From an uncultured Clostridia bacterium (lineage in GTDB: Bacteria; Bacillota; Clostridia; Oscillospirales; Acutalibacteraceae), in NCBI GenBank assembly GCA_945876745.1, contig CAMCPL010000001.1:408706-472705 (forward strand): a DNA stretch of 64,000 nucleotides, given 5' to 3'. Positions within the stretch are counted from its first letter, which is position 1, and every line of letters starts with the position of its first letter. This document shows positions 23,137-30,416 of this stretch, one piece after another. The notes beneath the pieces are model-generated. The model worked only from the letters and a program-made list of their open reading frames with translations, ran no database searches and had not been told where the DNA came from. The position numbers and the translations under genes are program-made.

Positions 23137-25262
23137 TAGTTTTTCTCCAATCTTGCATAAATTACGCTCATATCGTCGCGCTTTTTGTTTTTCGTTTCTT
23201 CAAGTGCGCGGCTTAAAATATAATCGGCACATTCCTGCGGCTGATACGGTAACGAGACAAAAATTTCGTTCAGCCATTCGTCGCCCAAATCCGTTATGCC
23301 GTCGCTCATTAAAATTATGCTGTCCGACGGACTGAGTATTGCCGTACGTTTTGCAAATTCAATTCCACGCAGAATACCTGCCGGCATTGATGATAGCTCG
23401 CATTTTGTCGCAACCGAGTTTTTGATAATATATCCCGAAGGCGCTCCTGCTTTGAATATTTCGCATTTGCCGGTAAACAAATCTATGCTTGCTATGTCAA
23501 GAGTTGCGAGGCTTTCTTCGTTTGATTTGAGCAGTAGGGCGGAGTTTACGATTTTTAGTGCGCTGTCAAAGCCGAAGCCGGCGTTGATAAGCCTTGATAT
23601 CAATCCTGCGCCCATAGCGCCGTCAAGCGCCGCAGAGCTGCCCTTTCCCATTCCGTCGCTGATGATAAGCACGCTGTGACCCTTGCCGTCGTTGATTATT
23701 TTTACCGTGTCGCCGCACAGCTCACCCTCTGCACTGTACTGTGCAAAGCCGACGCTTATGATGTAATTCGGCTTTTGAGTAAAGGAGAGCATACATTCCT
23801 TTGAAAACTTCGTTATCCTGCCGACGTCAAAATACCTGTCGCAGATTTTTCCGATTTCGTATTGCAAATGCTTGTCCGATAGTCTTGAAGACGGCGACGA
23901 GGTAAGAATTTCGACTCTCATTCTGCCGTACTTGTCTGTGATTGCCGATACGCTTTTAGCATATATTCCGTATTCTGAGAGAAGCTGACGTATTTTGTCC
24001 TGTGCCTGCGAATCAAACGCCTCTGCCTGTGCAAATTCCGTTGCAAGGTCATTTAGCATTTCGGCTATGCTCAAAAATTGATCGGTTGCAACCATTCTCA
24101 CTTGATTTGTGCGTTGGGATATAACCTCCTTGCTGATGTACTGCTCCTTTGAAAGCGTTTGCTTTAGGCGTTGCGAGCGCTTTTGCGCTACCTCATCGAA
24201 GCGTTCGCTTACCTGTTCAACGCTGTCGGATATCGTTTTCATAGCGTTTGAAGCGAAACGAAGCTTGAGCACAAGGTTTTGCCGTAACGCACCGTCGACT
24301 CCCGATTTATTATAGAGGAAAAAGCGCTGCTCGATTTTGTCGCATATTTTACTCGGCATAAGCAGGAATATTGCAACCGATAAAGCGCTATTTAGGAATA
24401 TTGTAAGCCCGTATTCACCGCCGAGCGTTATTGCAAAAAACGAGCAAACGGCGAGGTACGACAGCCCTACTCCCAGTATCGACATTTCTGCGAACAATGC
24501 ACTCACCGTTGCCGCCAAGCCCATTGCGCCGCACAACGCCGCACCGTTTTCACTCGGTATTCCGAGCACGAAGCCGAATGACAGCGCACATATAACGCCC
24601 CATTTTTCGTTTGCGTATCTGACGGCGAACAAAACTATCACTCCTGCCGCAGTAAGAAACGGCATAATTGAGCCTACTTTCAGCTGACCGAAGCCTAAAA
24701 ACAAGGTCGATACGGAGATTGTTATACACGCTATGTCGCTTGTCGGAAGCGCTTTGAAGCGAAGCTGTGTAAAATTTGCGTTTATGCTTTTGAAGTAAAA
24801 ATATGTTACGCCGAGGGTCAGTATTGACTCTGCAAGAGTAATCAGATATTGCGTTATATTCGCTTCGAGCTTTATGTTCATAAAGGCTCCGCTTATTAAG
24901 CAGGTGGAAAATGTGCTGATAAGCGGTATTGCGATTATGTGCGAAAGTGAGAGCGTTTGTACTAAAAACGCAATAGCACCGACTATTATCACGGCACAAA
25001 AATATCTTGCCGAGCTTTCGTTGAAGCCGAGTGCCAAATAGCCCAGACAAGCACCAATTGTTGAAAATATACAGCCCTGCTTTTTTGATACCGCAACAAA
25101 GGACAACGCAAGCGGCTTTAGCTCGCTTGTAATTCCTGCGAGGCTCAATATAAATCCGCCTACGAGATAAAGAGCATAAACGGCTGTATTTTTTATCGGC
25201 TGCTTTAATGATTGTGCGTCAAAGTGCCTTTTTAGTTTTGCTTTTACATTACTTTTTTTCAT
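23136..25262 (-). CDS. spoIIE: Stage II sporulation protein E (PP2C phosphatase)
   Basis: A 708-residue protein: about ten N-terminal membrane helices (to about residue 310), a cytoplasmic helical region with FDEVAQKRSQRLKQTLSKEQ, and a PP2C phosphatase domain from about 490, with metal-binding VLIISDGMGKGSSAALDG and IILMSDGITDLGDEW. SpoIIE dephosphorylates SpoIIAA to activate sigma-F in the forespore and helps place the polar septum. Somewhat shorter than the 827-residue Bacillus protein, in line with clostridial forms. The next gene overlaps by 1 nt. Confidence 0.95.
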   Translation of the reverse strand: MKKSNVKAKLKRHFDAQSLKQPIKNTAVYALYLVGGFILSLAGITSELKPLALSFVAVSKKQGCIFSTIGACLGYLALGFNESSARYFCAVIIVGAIAFLVQTLSLSHIIAIPLISTFSTCLISGAFMNIKLEANITQYLITLAESILTLGVTYFYFKSINANFTQLRFKALPTSDIACITISVSTLFLGFGQLKVGSIMPFLTAAGVIVLFAVRYANEKWGVICALSFGFVLGIPSENGAALCGAMGLAATVSALFAEMSILGVGLSYLAVCSFFAITLGGEYGLTIFLNSALSVAIFLLMPSKICDKIEQRFFLYNKSGVDGALRQNLVLKLRFASNAMKTISDSVEQVSERFDEVAQKRSQRLKQTLSKEQYISKEVISQRTNQVRMVATDQFLSIAEMLNDLATEFAQAEAFDSQAQDKIRQLLSEYGIYAKSVSAITDKYGRMRVEILTSSPSSRLSDKHLQYEIGKICDRYFDVGRITKFSKECMLSFTQKPNYIISVGFAQYSAEGELCGDTVKIINDGKGHSVLIISDGMGKGSSAALDGAMGAGLISRLINAGFGFDSALKIVNSALLLKSNEESLATLDIASIDLFTGKCEIFKAGAPSGYIIKNSVATKCELSSMPAGILRGIEFAKRTAILSPSDSIILMSDGITDLGDEWLNEIFVSLPYQPQECADYILSRALEETKNKKRDDMSVIYARLEKN

Positions 25263-25309
25263 TATAAATACCCGAAAATTATTACTTATTCAATTTCTCT
25301 TTATTGCCT

Positions 25310-25342
25310 ATTATATTTCAGGTATTATGAAAAATATGTCAC
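25310..25342 (-). promoter_or_regulatory. Candidate spoIIE promoter with a long spacer
   Basis: Minus strand: TATAAT at 25310-25315 and GTGACA at 25337-25342, spacer 21 nt. Bacillus spoIIE and spoIIG promoters are known to have such over-long spacers and need Spo0A. A weak 0A-box-like TTTGTTCAA (7 of 9) lies just upstream, about 25351-25359. Confidence 0.4.
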
Positions 25343-25366
25343 ATTTTGATTGAACAAAAAATACTG

Positions 25367-25395
25367 TTGAAATTATATCGGCGTTGTGATAAAAT
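25367..25395 (+). promoter_or_regulatory. Promoter of the ABC-F gene
   Basis: TTGAAA (25367-25372) and TAAAAT (25390-25395) with a 17-nt spacer. Confidence 0.75.
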
Positions 25396-25434
25396 ACATT
25401 GAATTACATTAACGACTATGATTGAGGTGTCAGT

Positions 25435-27042
25435 ATGATATCAGCAAACAATATCTCCGTTCAGTTTGGAGGACGCTCACTTTTTGAGCGAGTAAATGTT
25501 GCGTTTACACCGGGCAACTGCTACGGTATTATCGGTGCAAACGGCGCAGGAAAGTCAACATTCTTAAAGGTATTAAGCGGCGACTTGGAACCGTCAAAGG
25601 GCGAAATCCATATTACTCCGGGTGAGAGACTTTCTGTTTTGAAGCAGGATCACTTTGCATATGACGAATACGAGGTTGTTCGTACCGTTCTTATGGGCAA
25701 CCCACGTCTTATTGAGATTATGGAGGAAAAGGACGCTCTTTATTCAAAGGAGGACTTTTCCGAGGAGGACGGCATAAAGGCAGGCGAGCTTGAAGCGGAA
25801 TTTGCCGATATGGACGGCTGGAACGCAGAAAGTGACGCTGAATTTATGCTCAATAAATTAGGCGTACCTGACGAATATCACTATATGAAAATGGCTGAGC
25901 TTCCGTCCGACTTAAAGGTTAAGGTGCTTTTGGCACAGGCTCTGTACGGCAATCCCGATATTCTTCTTCTTGACGAGCCTACTAACCACCTTGACTTAAC
26001 GGCTATAAGCTGGCTTGAAAACTTTCTTCTTGATTTTGAAAATACGGTTATCGTTGTATCACACGACCGTCATTTCCTCAATAAGGTTTGTACTCATATA
26101 TGTGATGTTGACTACGGCAAGATTACTCTTTATACCGGTAACTACGATTTCTGGTATGAATATACCCAGATGCGTCAGCGTCAGGCGAGAGACCAAAACA
26201 AGAAGAACGAGCAGAAGATTAAGGAACTTCAGGATTTCATCAACCGTTTCTCTGCAAACGCCGCAAAATCGAAGCAGGCAACCTCACGTAAAAAACAGCT
26301 TGACGCTCTTGAAATGATTGAAATGCCTGTTTCCTCACGCCGTTTTCCGTATGTTGACTTTAAGCCCGACAGAGAATGCGGAAACGATCTTCTTCGTGTT
26401 GACCACCTTACAAAGACTATCGGCGACAGAAAGGTGCTTGACGATATCAGCTTTGTTATTCACCCGAGAGAAAAGGTTGCTTTTGTAGGAAGTGATGTTG
26501 TTGCAAAGACAACTTTGTTTAAGATTATTATGGGCGAGCTTGAGCCCGACGAGGGAAGCTATAAGTGGGGCGTTACAACGTCTCAAAGCTATTTCCCGTC
26601 GGATAACAGCAAGTATTTTGACGGCGTAAATCTCAGTCTTGTTGACTGGCTTCGTCAGTACAGCAAGGAACAGCTTGAAGCCGATATTCGTTCGTGGCTC
26701 GGCAGGATGTTGTTCTCCGGCGACGAAGCGCTCAAAATGGCGAATGTTCTTTCGGGCGGCGAGCGTGTAAGATGTATGCTTTGCAAAATGATGCTCAGCG
26801 GTGCGAATGTTCTCATTTTTGATGAGCCGACTAACCACCTTGATTTGGAATCAATTGCGGCACTTAATAACGGACTTATCCGCTATCCCGAAACAGTTTT
26901 GTTCACTTCTCACGACCATCAGTTTGTTGAAACCGTTGCCGACAGAATTATTGAAATTTCGGGCGACAAATTCATCGACCGTAAGGGAAGCTACGACGAA
27001 TTCCTTTCAACCTTCGACGAGGAACAGCTTAAAAGATATTAA
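25435..27042 (+). CDS. ABC-F family ATP-binding protein (YkpA/YbiT-like)
   Basis: A 535-residue protein with two ATPase domains and no membrane segment. Domain 1: Walker A GANGAGKST, LLDEPTNHLDL. The linker contains the charged ABC-F arm (residues about 240-290). Domain 2: LSGGERVRCML and FDEPTNHLDL are intact, but its Walker A reads VGSDVVAKTTLF, with Ala for the last Gly. I recall a degenerate second P-loop from related clostridial proteins. ABC-F factors act on the ribosome, in translation rescue or antibiotic protection; the target is unknown. SD GAGGTG before ATG. Confidence 0.88.
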   Translation: MISANNISVQFGGRSLFERVNVAFTPGNCYGIIGANGAGKSTFLKVLSGDLEPSKGEIHITPGERLSVLKQDHFAYDEYEVVRTVLMGNPRLIEIMEEKDALYSKEDFSEEDGIKAGELEAEFADMDGWNAESDAEFMLNKLGVPDEYHYMKMAELPSDLKVKVLLAQALYGNPDILLLDEPTNHLDLTAISWLENFLLDFENTVIVVSHDRHFLNKVCTHICDVDYGKITLYTGNYDFWYEYTQMRQRQARDQNKKNEQKIKELQDFINRFSANAAKSKQATSRKKQLDALEMIEMPVSSRRFPYVDFKPDRECGNDLLRVDHLTKTIGDRKVLDDISFVIHPREKVAFVGSDVVAKTTLFKIIMGELEPDEGSYKWGVTTSQSYFPSDNSKYFDGVNLSLVDWLRQYSKEQLEADIRSWLGRMLFSGDEALKMANVLSGGERVRCMLCKMMLSGANVLIFDEPTNHLDLESIAALNNGLIRYPETVLFTSHDHQFVETVADRIIEISGDKFIDRKGSYDEFLSTFDEEQLKRY

Positions 27043-27047
27043 TTAAT

Positions 27048-27082
27048 AAAGACACAGGCAAAAAACGAAGCCTGTGTCTTTA
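27048..27082 (+). terminator. Terminator of the ABC-F gene
   Basis: AAAGACACAGGC (27048-27059) pairs with GCCTGTGTCTTT (27071-27082). Confidence 0.85.
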
Positions 27083-27094
27083 ATGGTGTTATTT

Positions 27095-27685
27095 ATGGAT
27101 TTATTTTTGTTTGTGATTATTGCCCTGATTGTACTTTTATTTCTTGCAATAAGGCTTTTTAGGAAAAAACGTGAACAGCGTGAAATAAAGTCGGCAGGGA
27201 ACAAGGGTGAAGCGTATTTTAATAATATGCTCAAAAGTATTCTGCGTAATGACGATGTGTTAATCAGAAATGTCTGCTTGCAGGTTAACGGCAAGGAAGC
27301 GGAAATCGACAGCCTGATTATCAACAATAACGGCATATTTATTGTTGAGGTTAAGAACTACAACGGCAGGCTTTACGGTGATATTGACGATTTTGAATGG
27401 ACGAAGGAAAAGATTTCGCCCGGCGGTAATGTTTTTTATAAGCAGGTCAAAAACCCGATAAAGCAAATTAAACGACAAACATATATTCTCTCTCAATTCT
27501 TAAAGGAAAATAATATAAGAATATGGATTAGCGGCTATGCTTATTTCATAAACGGCAACAGCCCTGTTGACGACGAGAGCGTAATAGATGATATTGATGA
27601 GCTTGATAGAATTATTCACACGACCTCAGGCAAGCAGTATGACGAAAGGCTGATAAATAAGGCAATTGAAGCTTTAACAGACTAA
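27095..27685 (+). CDS. NERD-domain protein with N-terminal membrane anchor
   Basis: A 196-residue protein: a hydrophobic helix (residues 1-22), a basic stretch RKKREQREIKSAGNKGE, then a NERD nuclease-related domain with the catalytic pattern AEIDSLII...GIFIVEVKN. The Glu, Asp and EVK residues of PD-(D/E)XK nucleases are present. Family members are membrane-tethered and of unknown function. ATG at 27095 is chosen (GGTG 6 nt upstream); GTG 27074 lies inside the preceding terminator. No partner gene suggests a defence system here. Confidence 0.78.
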   Translation: MDLFLFVIIALIVLLFLAIRLFRKKREQREIKSAGNKGEAYFNNMLKSILRNDDVLIRNVCLQVNGKEAEIDSLIINNNGIFIVEVKNYNGRLYGDIDDFEWTKEKISPGGNVFYKQVKNPIKQIKRQTYILSQFLKENNIRIWISGYAYFINGNSPVDDESVIDDIDELDRIIHTTSGKQYDERLINKAIEALTD

Positions 27686-27699
27686 ACAGGTGGAGAGAC

Positions 27700-27722
27700 A
27701 GCTGTCACGAAGTGACTGAGGG
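27700..27722. repeat. Dispersed repeat AGCTGTCACGAAGTGACTGA
   Basis: The 23-bp unit at 27700-27722 is repeated exactly at 57139-57161; its core GTCAC-GAA-GTGAC is palindromic. Same repeat class as the 57-kb island. Confidence 0.8.
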
Positions 27723-27764
27723 GATAATAGTCTATTAATTTTTAATATCGGATTTGCCGATTAG

Positions 27765-27797
27765 AAAATAAAAACAGGGCTGTTTTTATACAGCCCT
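27765..27797 (-). terminator. Terminator of the CHAP gene
   Basis: AGGGCTGT (27776-27783) pairs with ACAGCCCT (27790-27797); on the minus strand it is followed by TGTTTTTATTTT. Confidence 0.85.
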
Positions 27798-27827
27798 ATT
27801 ATAATTGTATTACTTTATCTATGTTCT

Positions 27828-28529
27828 TTATGAATTCAATCTGTTTTGGAGCAGAGGCACGGAAGCCTTTATGCTTTGAAGCTCGCCTCTTGAGGTTACG
27901 TCCATTTTTGCAAGCGTAAACTGATTGCTTACATCAATAGCCTGTACCTTTTCTGTTTTGTATTGATTTGCTTTTTCGCTTCCGGCATTGAGCAGCTTGT
28001 TTTGAAGCTCACGGGAAACGCCCTCGTTATAGGTGTAGATGTAGCCGTAAAATCTTTGACCGTAGTGGTTGTAGACATTTGAATAAGTTACGGTGTTAAA
28101 GTATCTTCCTCCCCAATGGGATTCGGAAAATGTTACACTGCCGTCGGAATTTATTTTTTCAACAACAGCAACGTGGTTGCTCCAACACGCAACTGCGCCG
28201 AGCTTCGGCTGATTGCCGTATTCATAGTAGCCGCCGTTTTTGTTAATGAAAAACCAATCACTTGCATCGCCGTGAGTGATAAGCGGCTTTTCACCGTTCA
28301 TTTCGTACACTCTGCCGTAGACATAAGCAACGCAGTTCGGCATACCGGTTCCTGTTTGAAAATAATAATTCAGTTGTCTGCTGTAATACGGAATGCTTGA
28401 GCTTGGTGAGGTTAGCCTCGGAACATATCCGCTGTCGTCTGCGCTTGCGCTGACAGGCGCAGCAATTAACATTACAAACGCCATTATAAGTATTGCTGGA
28501 ACCATAAGCAGGGTTTTCTTCTTAGCCAT
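27828..28529 (-). CDS. Secreted CHAP-domain peptidoglycan amidase/endopeptidase
   Basis: A 233-residue protein starting MAKKKTLLMVPAIL, with a signal peptide cleaved probably after VSASA (about residue 31). The CHAP domain covers about 45-165: catalytic Cys in GMPNCVAYVYGR, GDASDW, LGAVACWSNHVAVVE with the catalytic His, and SESHWGG. CHAP enzymes cut peptide bonds in peptidoglycan. A C-terminal segment of about 60 residues has no clear domain. The ATG at 28529 is preferred over 28577 because AAAGGAAGG precedes it and the signal peptide begins there. Confidence 0.85.
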   Translation of the reverse strand: MAKKKTLLMVPAILIMAFVMLIAAPVSASADDSGYVPRLTSPSSSIPYYSRQLNYYFQTGTGMPNCVAYVYGRVYEMNGEKPLITHGDASDWFFINKNGGYYEYGNQPKLGAVACWSNHVAVVEKINSDGSVTFSESHWGGRYFNTVTYSNVYNHYGQRFYGYIYTYNEGVSRELQNKLLNAGSEKANQYKTEKVQAIDVSNQFTLAKMDVTSRGELQSIKASVPLLQNRLNS

Positions 28530-28552
28530 AAAATACCTTCCTTTTTCTTTGG

Positions 28553-28577
28553 GTGGTACGATACCCCTTTGTACCAC
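28553..28577 (-). promoter_or_regulatory. 5' UTR hairpin upstream of the CHAP gene
   Basis: GTGGTAC (28553-28559) pairs perfectly with GTACCAC (28571-28577), about 10 nt upstream of the SD in the mRNA. Possibly stabilises the message; no riboswitch class recognised. Confidence 0.45.
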
Positions 28578-28661
28578 TTTTGGATGATTACGAAATCTTT
28601 AATGTTTTCGATTGAACTCGCTTATTCAGTTTTTGTGAGGGGTTTACTCACAACGTGCAAC

Positions 28662-28670
28662 ATTATAACA
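28662..28670 (-). promoter_or_regulatory. Extended -10 promoter of the CHAP gene
   Basis: Minus strand TGT-TATAAT (TATAAT at 28662-28667) is an extended -10; no good -35 is visible. The leader would be about 125 nt. Confidence 0.5.
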
Positions 28671-28802
28671 GAAAACGCCCATTGTAATCTATATGGAAAA
28701 TGCCCAAATGTTTTGTAACCTTTTTGTAATATTTGTTGGTGTTTTACAAAAATTTGAATATCACTTGACAAAAATCGTTAAAAAATTGCATAAAACACGG
28801 TA

Positions 28803-28831
28803 TTGTATTAACAGTCACGTTGTGCTATAAT
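28803..28831 (+). promoter_or_regulatory. Promoter of the P-type ATPase-like gene
   Basis: TTGTAT (28803-28808) and TATAAT (28826-28831) with a 17-nt spacer. A separate TTGACA lies at 28765-28770 without a good -10. Confidence 0.6.
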
Positions 28832-28864
28832 GTAAAAATCGCATAAGAAAGGCGAGTGAATTTT

Positions 28865-30070
28865 ATGAGTGAGCACAATCACGAAGGTCATAATCATACA
28901 CATAATCATAATTACGAAAACTGCTGCGAAAACCATACTCCCGATAATCACGGCTGCGGCTGCTGCGGTGACGATCATTTTAAGGAACACAAAAAGGAAG
29001 TACTGACACGCATTATTATCAGCATTGTTTTCTTCGTTGCAGGCTATATTATCGGCGAATTTACGCAGATATCGGAATATGTTTATTTAATTTGCTATAT
29101 AGTTGCATATCTGACGGTTGGCTTTAATGTCGTTAAAAACGCTGTTGAGAGCGTTGTTCACGGCAGGATATTTGACGAAAATTTCCTTATGAGCGTTGCG
29201 TCAATAGGAGCGTTTGTTATCGGTGAATATACCGAGGGCGTTGCCGTTATGCTTTTGTTTACTGTCGGCGAATTTGTTCAGGGCGCCGCTGTGTCAAGAA
29301 GCCGCAGGGAAATCGACAGAATATTCGACGAAAAGCACGAAAGCTATACGCTCCCTCGTCACTATGATAATGAGGAAAGTAAAACCGAGCAAATGATAAC
29401 AAAATTTGCGAGAATATACACGCCTGTTATTTGTATTATTTCAGTTTTGATAGCCGTAATACCGCCGCTTCTTATGGGCGGTGAGTGGAGCGAGTGGCTT
29501 CACAGAGGACTTGCGGCAATCGTTGTCGGTTGTCCGTGTGCAATAGTTATTTCGGTTCCGCTTTGCTTCAGCGCAGGAATCGGAGCGTGCTCGGCTGACG
29601 GCGTTTTTGTTAAGAATACTCAAACTCTTGACGAGATTAACGATTGCGATACTGTTATTACCTATAAGGACGATAAGAGTGTTGACGATGTTAAGGTGCT
29701 TCAAAATAACGGCCATAGGGTAATATATTTAGGCAAGGGCATAAACGATATACCAATGCTTGAGGCGGCTGATGTTTCTGCGGCAGTCGGGGAGGATTGC
29801 ACGGCGCAGAGCGTCGAGGCGGCCGATATGGTTATTCTTAAAGAAAACGACGGTGCCGTTGACGTTGTTAAGAAAACTGCAAAAAAGGTGCATAACATAG
29901 CGCTTGAAAATATCTATTTTTCAATATTGATTAAGGCGGTAATACTTGTGCTTGATGTTGTGCTGGCAAGGGAAATACCGATGTGGTTTGCGATTTTCGG
30001 CGACATCGGTGTGTGCCTTATCGCAGTTGCAAATTCCGCAAGGGCAATCGCACTTGGAAAAAAGAAATAA
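28865..30070 (+). CDS. Minimal, catalytically dead heavy-metal P-type ATPase homologue
   Basis: A 401-residue protein related to ZntA/CadA exporters. Residues 1-43 are a His/Cys-rich metal-binding tail. Helices MA and MB, M1 and M2 (about 46-147) end in AAVSRSRREIDRIFDE as in the family. The whole actuator domain with TGES is missing: the frame jumps to ESKTEQMITKFARIYTP, which normally follows it. M3-M4 with the CPC metal site (223-225) are kept. The phosphorylation motif DKTGT is absent (TVITYKDD, 263-270), the nucleotide domain is gone, and GDGIND reads GKGIND (290-295). M5-M6 are intact. It cannot work as an ATPase; a metal channel, sink or regulator is inferred. ATG 28865 chosen over GTG 28856. 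Confidence 0.85.
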   Translation: MSEHNHEGHNHTHNHNYENCCENHTPDNHGCGCCGDDHFKEHKKEVLTRIIISIVFFVAGYIIGEFTQISEYVYLICYIVAYLTVGFNVVKNAVESVVHGRIFDENFLMSVASIGAFVIGEYTEGVAVMLLFTVGEFVQGAAVSRSRREIDRIFDEKHESYTLPRHYDNEESKTEQMITKFARIYTPVICIISVLIAVIPPLLMGGEWSEWLHRGLAAIVVGCPCAIVISVPLCFSAGIGACSADGVFVKNTQTLDEINDCDTVITYKDDKSVDDVKVLQNNGHRVIYLGKGINDIPMLEAADVSAAVGEDCTAQSVEAADMVILKENDGAVDVVKKTAKKVHNIALENIYFSILIKAVILVLDVVLAREIPMWFAIFGDIGVCLIAVANSARAIALGKKK

Positions 30071-30075
30071 CAAAA

Positions 30076-30098
30076 AGGGTTGCTTTTCGAGCAACCCT
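30076..30098 (+). terminator. Terminator-like hairpin, first of two identical copies
   Basis: AGGGTTGC (30076-30083) pairs with GCAACCCT (30091-30098) around TTTTCGA. The same hairpin recurs exactly 300 bp downstream. A further 12-bp stem, CAGCGTGTCGAA (30100-30111) with TTCGACACGCTG (30129-30140), follows. Confidence 0.75.
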
Positions 30099-30142
30099 TC
30101 AGCGTGTCGAAAAAGACAAATAATAAATTTCGACACGCTGGT

Positions 30143-30373
30143 AGGCTGTTGAGAAATGGGCTGAATTTCGTTTTCTTGCGAGGGAAGATGTACATCGGTA
30201 CCTCGACCGAACAAAAAACGAAAAACACAAAAATGGCTTGGATTCGATGTCCAAGCCATTTTTCCAATCCTACCGTCAGCACATAAGCGCTGTTACCTCT
30301 CTTTACACAAAGTAGGCAGAAATCGTTTATGTTTTTATAATATGTGTGGTTCAGCCCACTTTATCGACAGTCT
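30143..30373 (+). repeat. 231-bp structured repeat element, copy 1
   Basis: The left end (30143-30165) and the reverse complement of the right end (30350-30373) match over about 20 of 24 positions with one indel. Inside are stems TTTCGTTTT/AAAACGAAA, CGAGG/CCTCG, GTAC/GTAC, the long ATGGCTTGGA/TCCAAGCCAT around TTCGATG, and CAGC/GCTG. A second copy of identical length is at 40931-41161; differences fall as paired changes in the stems. A terminator hairpin starts 3 nt after the right end (30376-30398). It is either a structured RNA gene or a small mobile element with RNA-like folding. No coding capacity is evident. Confidence 0.85.
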
Positions 30374-30375
30374 GA

Positions 30376-30400
30376 AGGGTTGCTTTTCGAGCAACCCTTT
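30376..30400 (+). terminator. Terminator hairpin directly after repeat copy 1
   Basis: AGGGTTGC (30376-30383) pairs with GCAACCCT (30391-30398) and runs into TTTTAT on the plus strand, as for a transcript of the repeat element. Confidence 0.75.
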
Positions 30401-30416
30401 TATTTCATTTACAGTA

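Noticed and set aside
27095..27685. Defence-system component (NERD nuclease)
   Set aside because: No neighbouring helicase, methyltransferase or toxin; a solitary NERD membrane protein is common and uninformative.
28553..28680. c-di-AMP or other riboswitch before the CHAP gene
   Set aside because: Only one simple hairpin is visible; none of the conserved riboswitch segments I know were found.
30080..30400. Short ORFs across the 231-bp repeat
   Set aside because: They are on both strands, differ between the two copies, and the copy differences follow base pairing, not codons.
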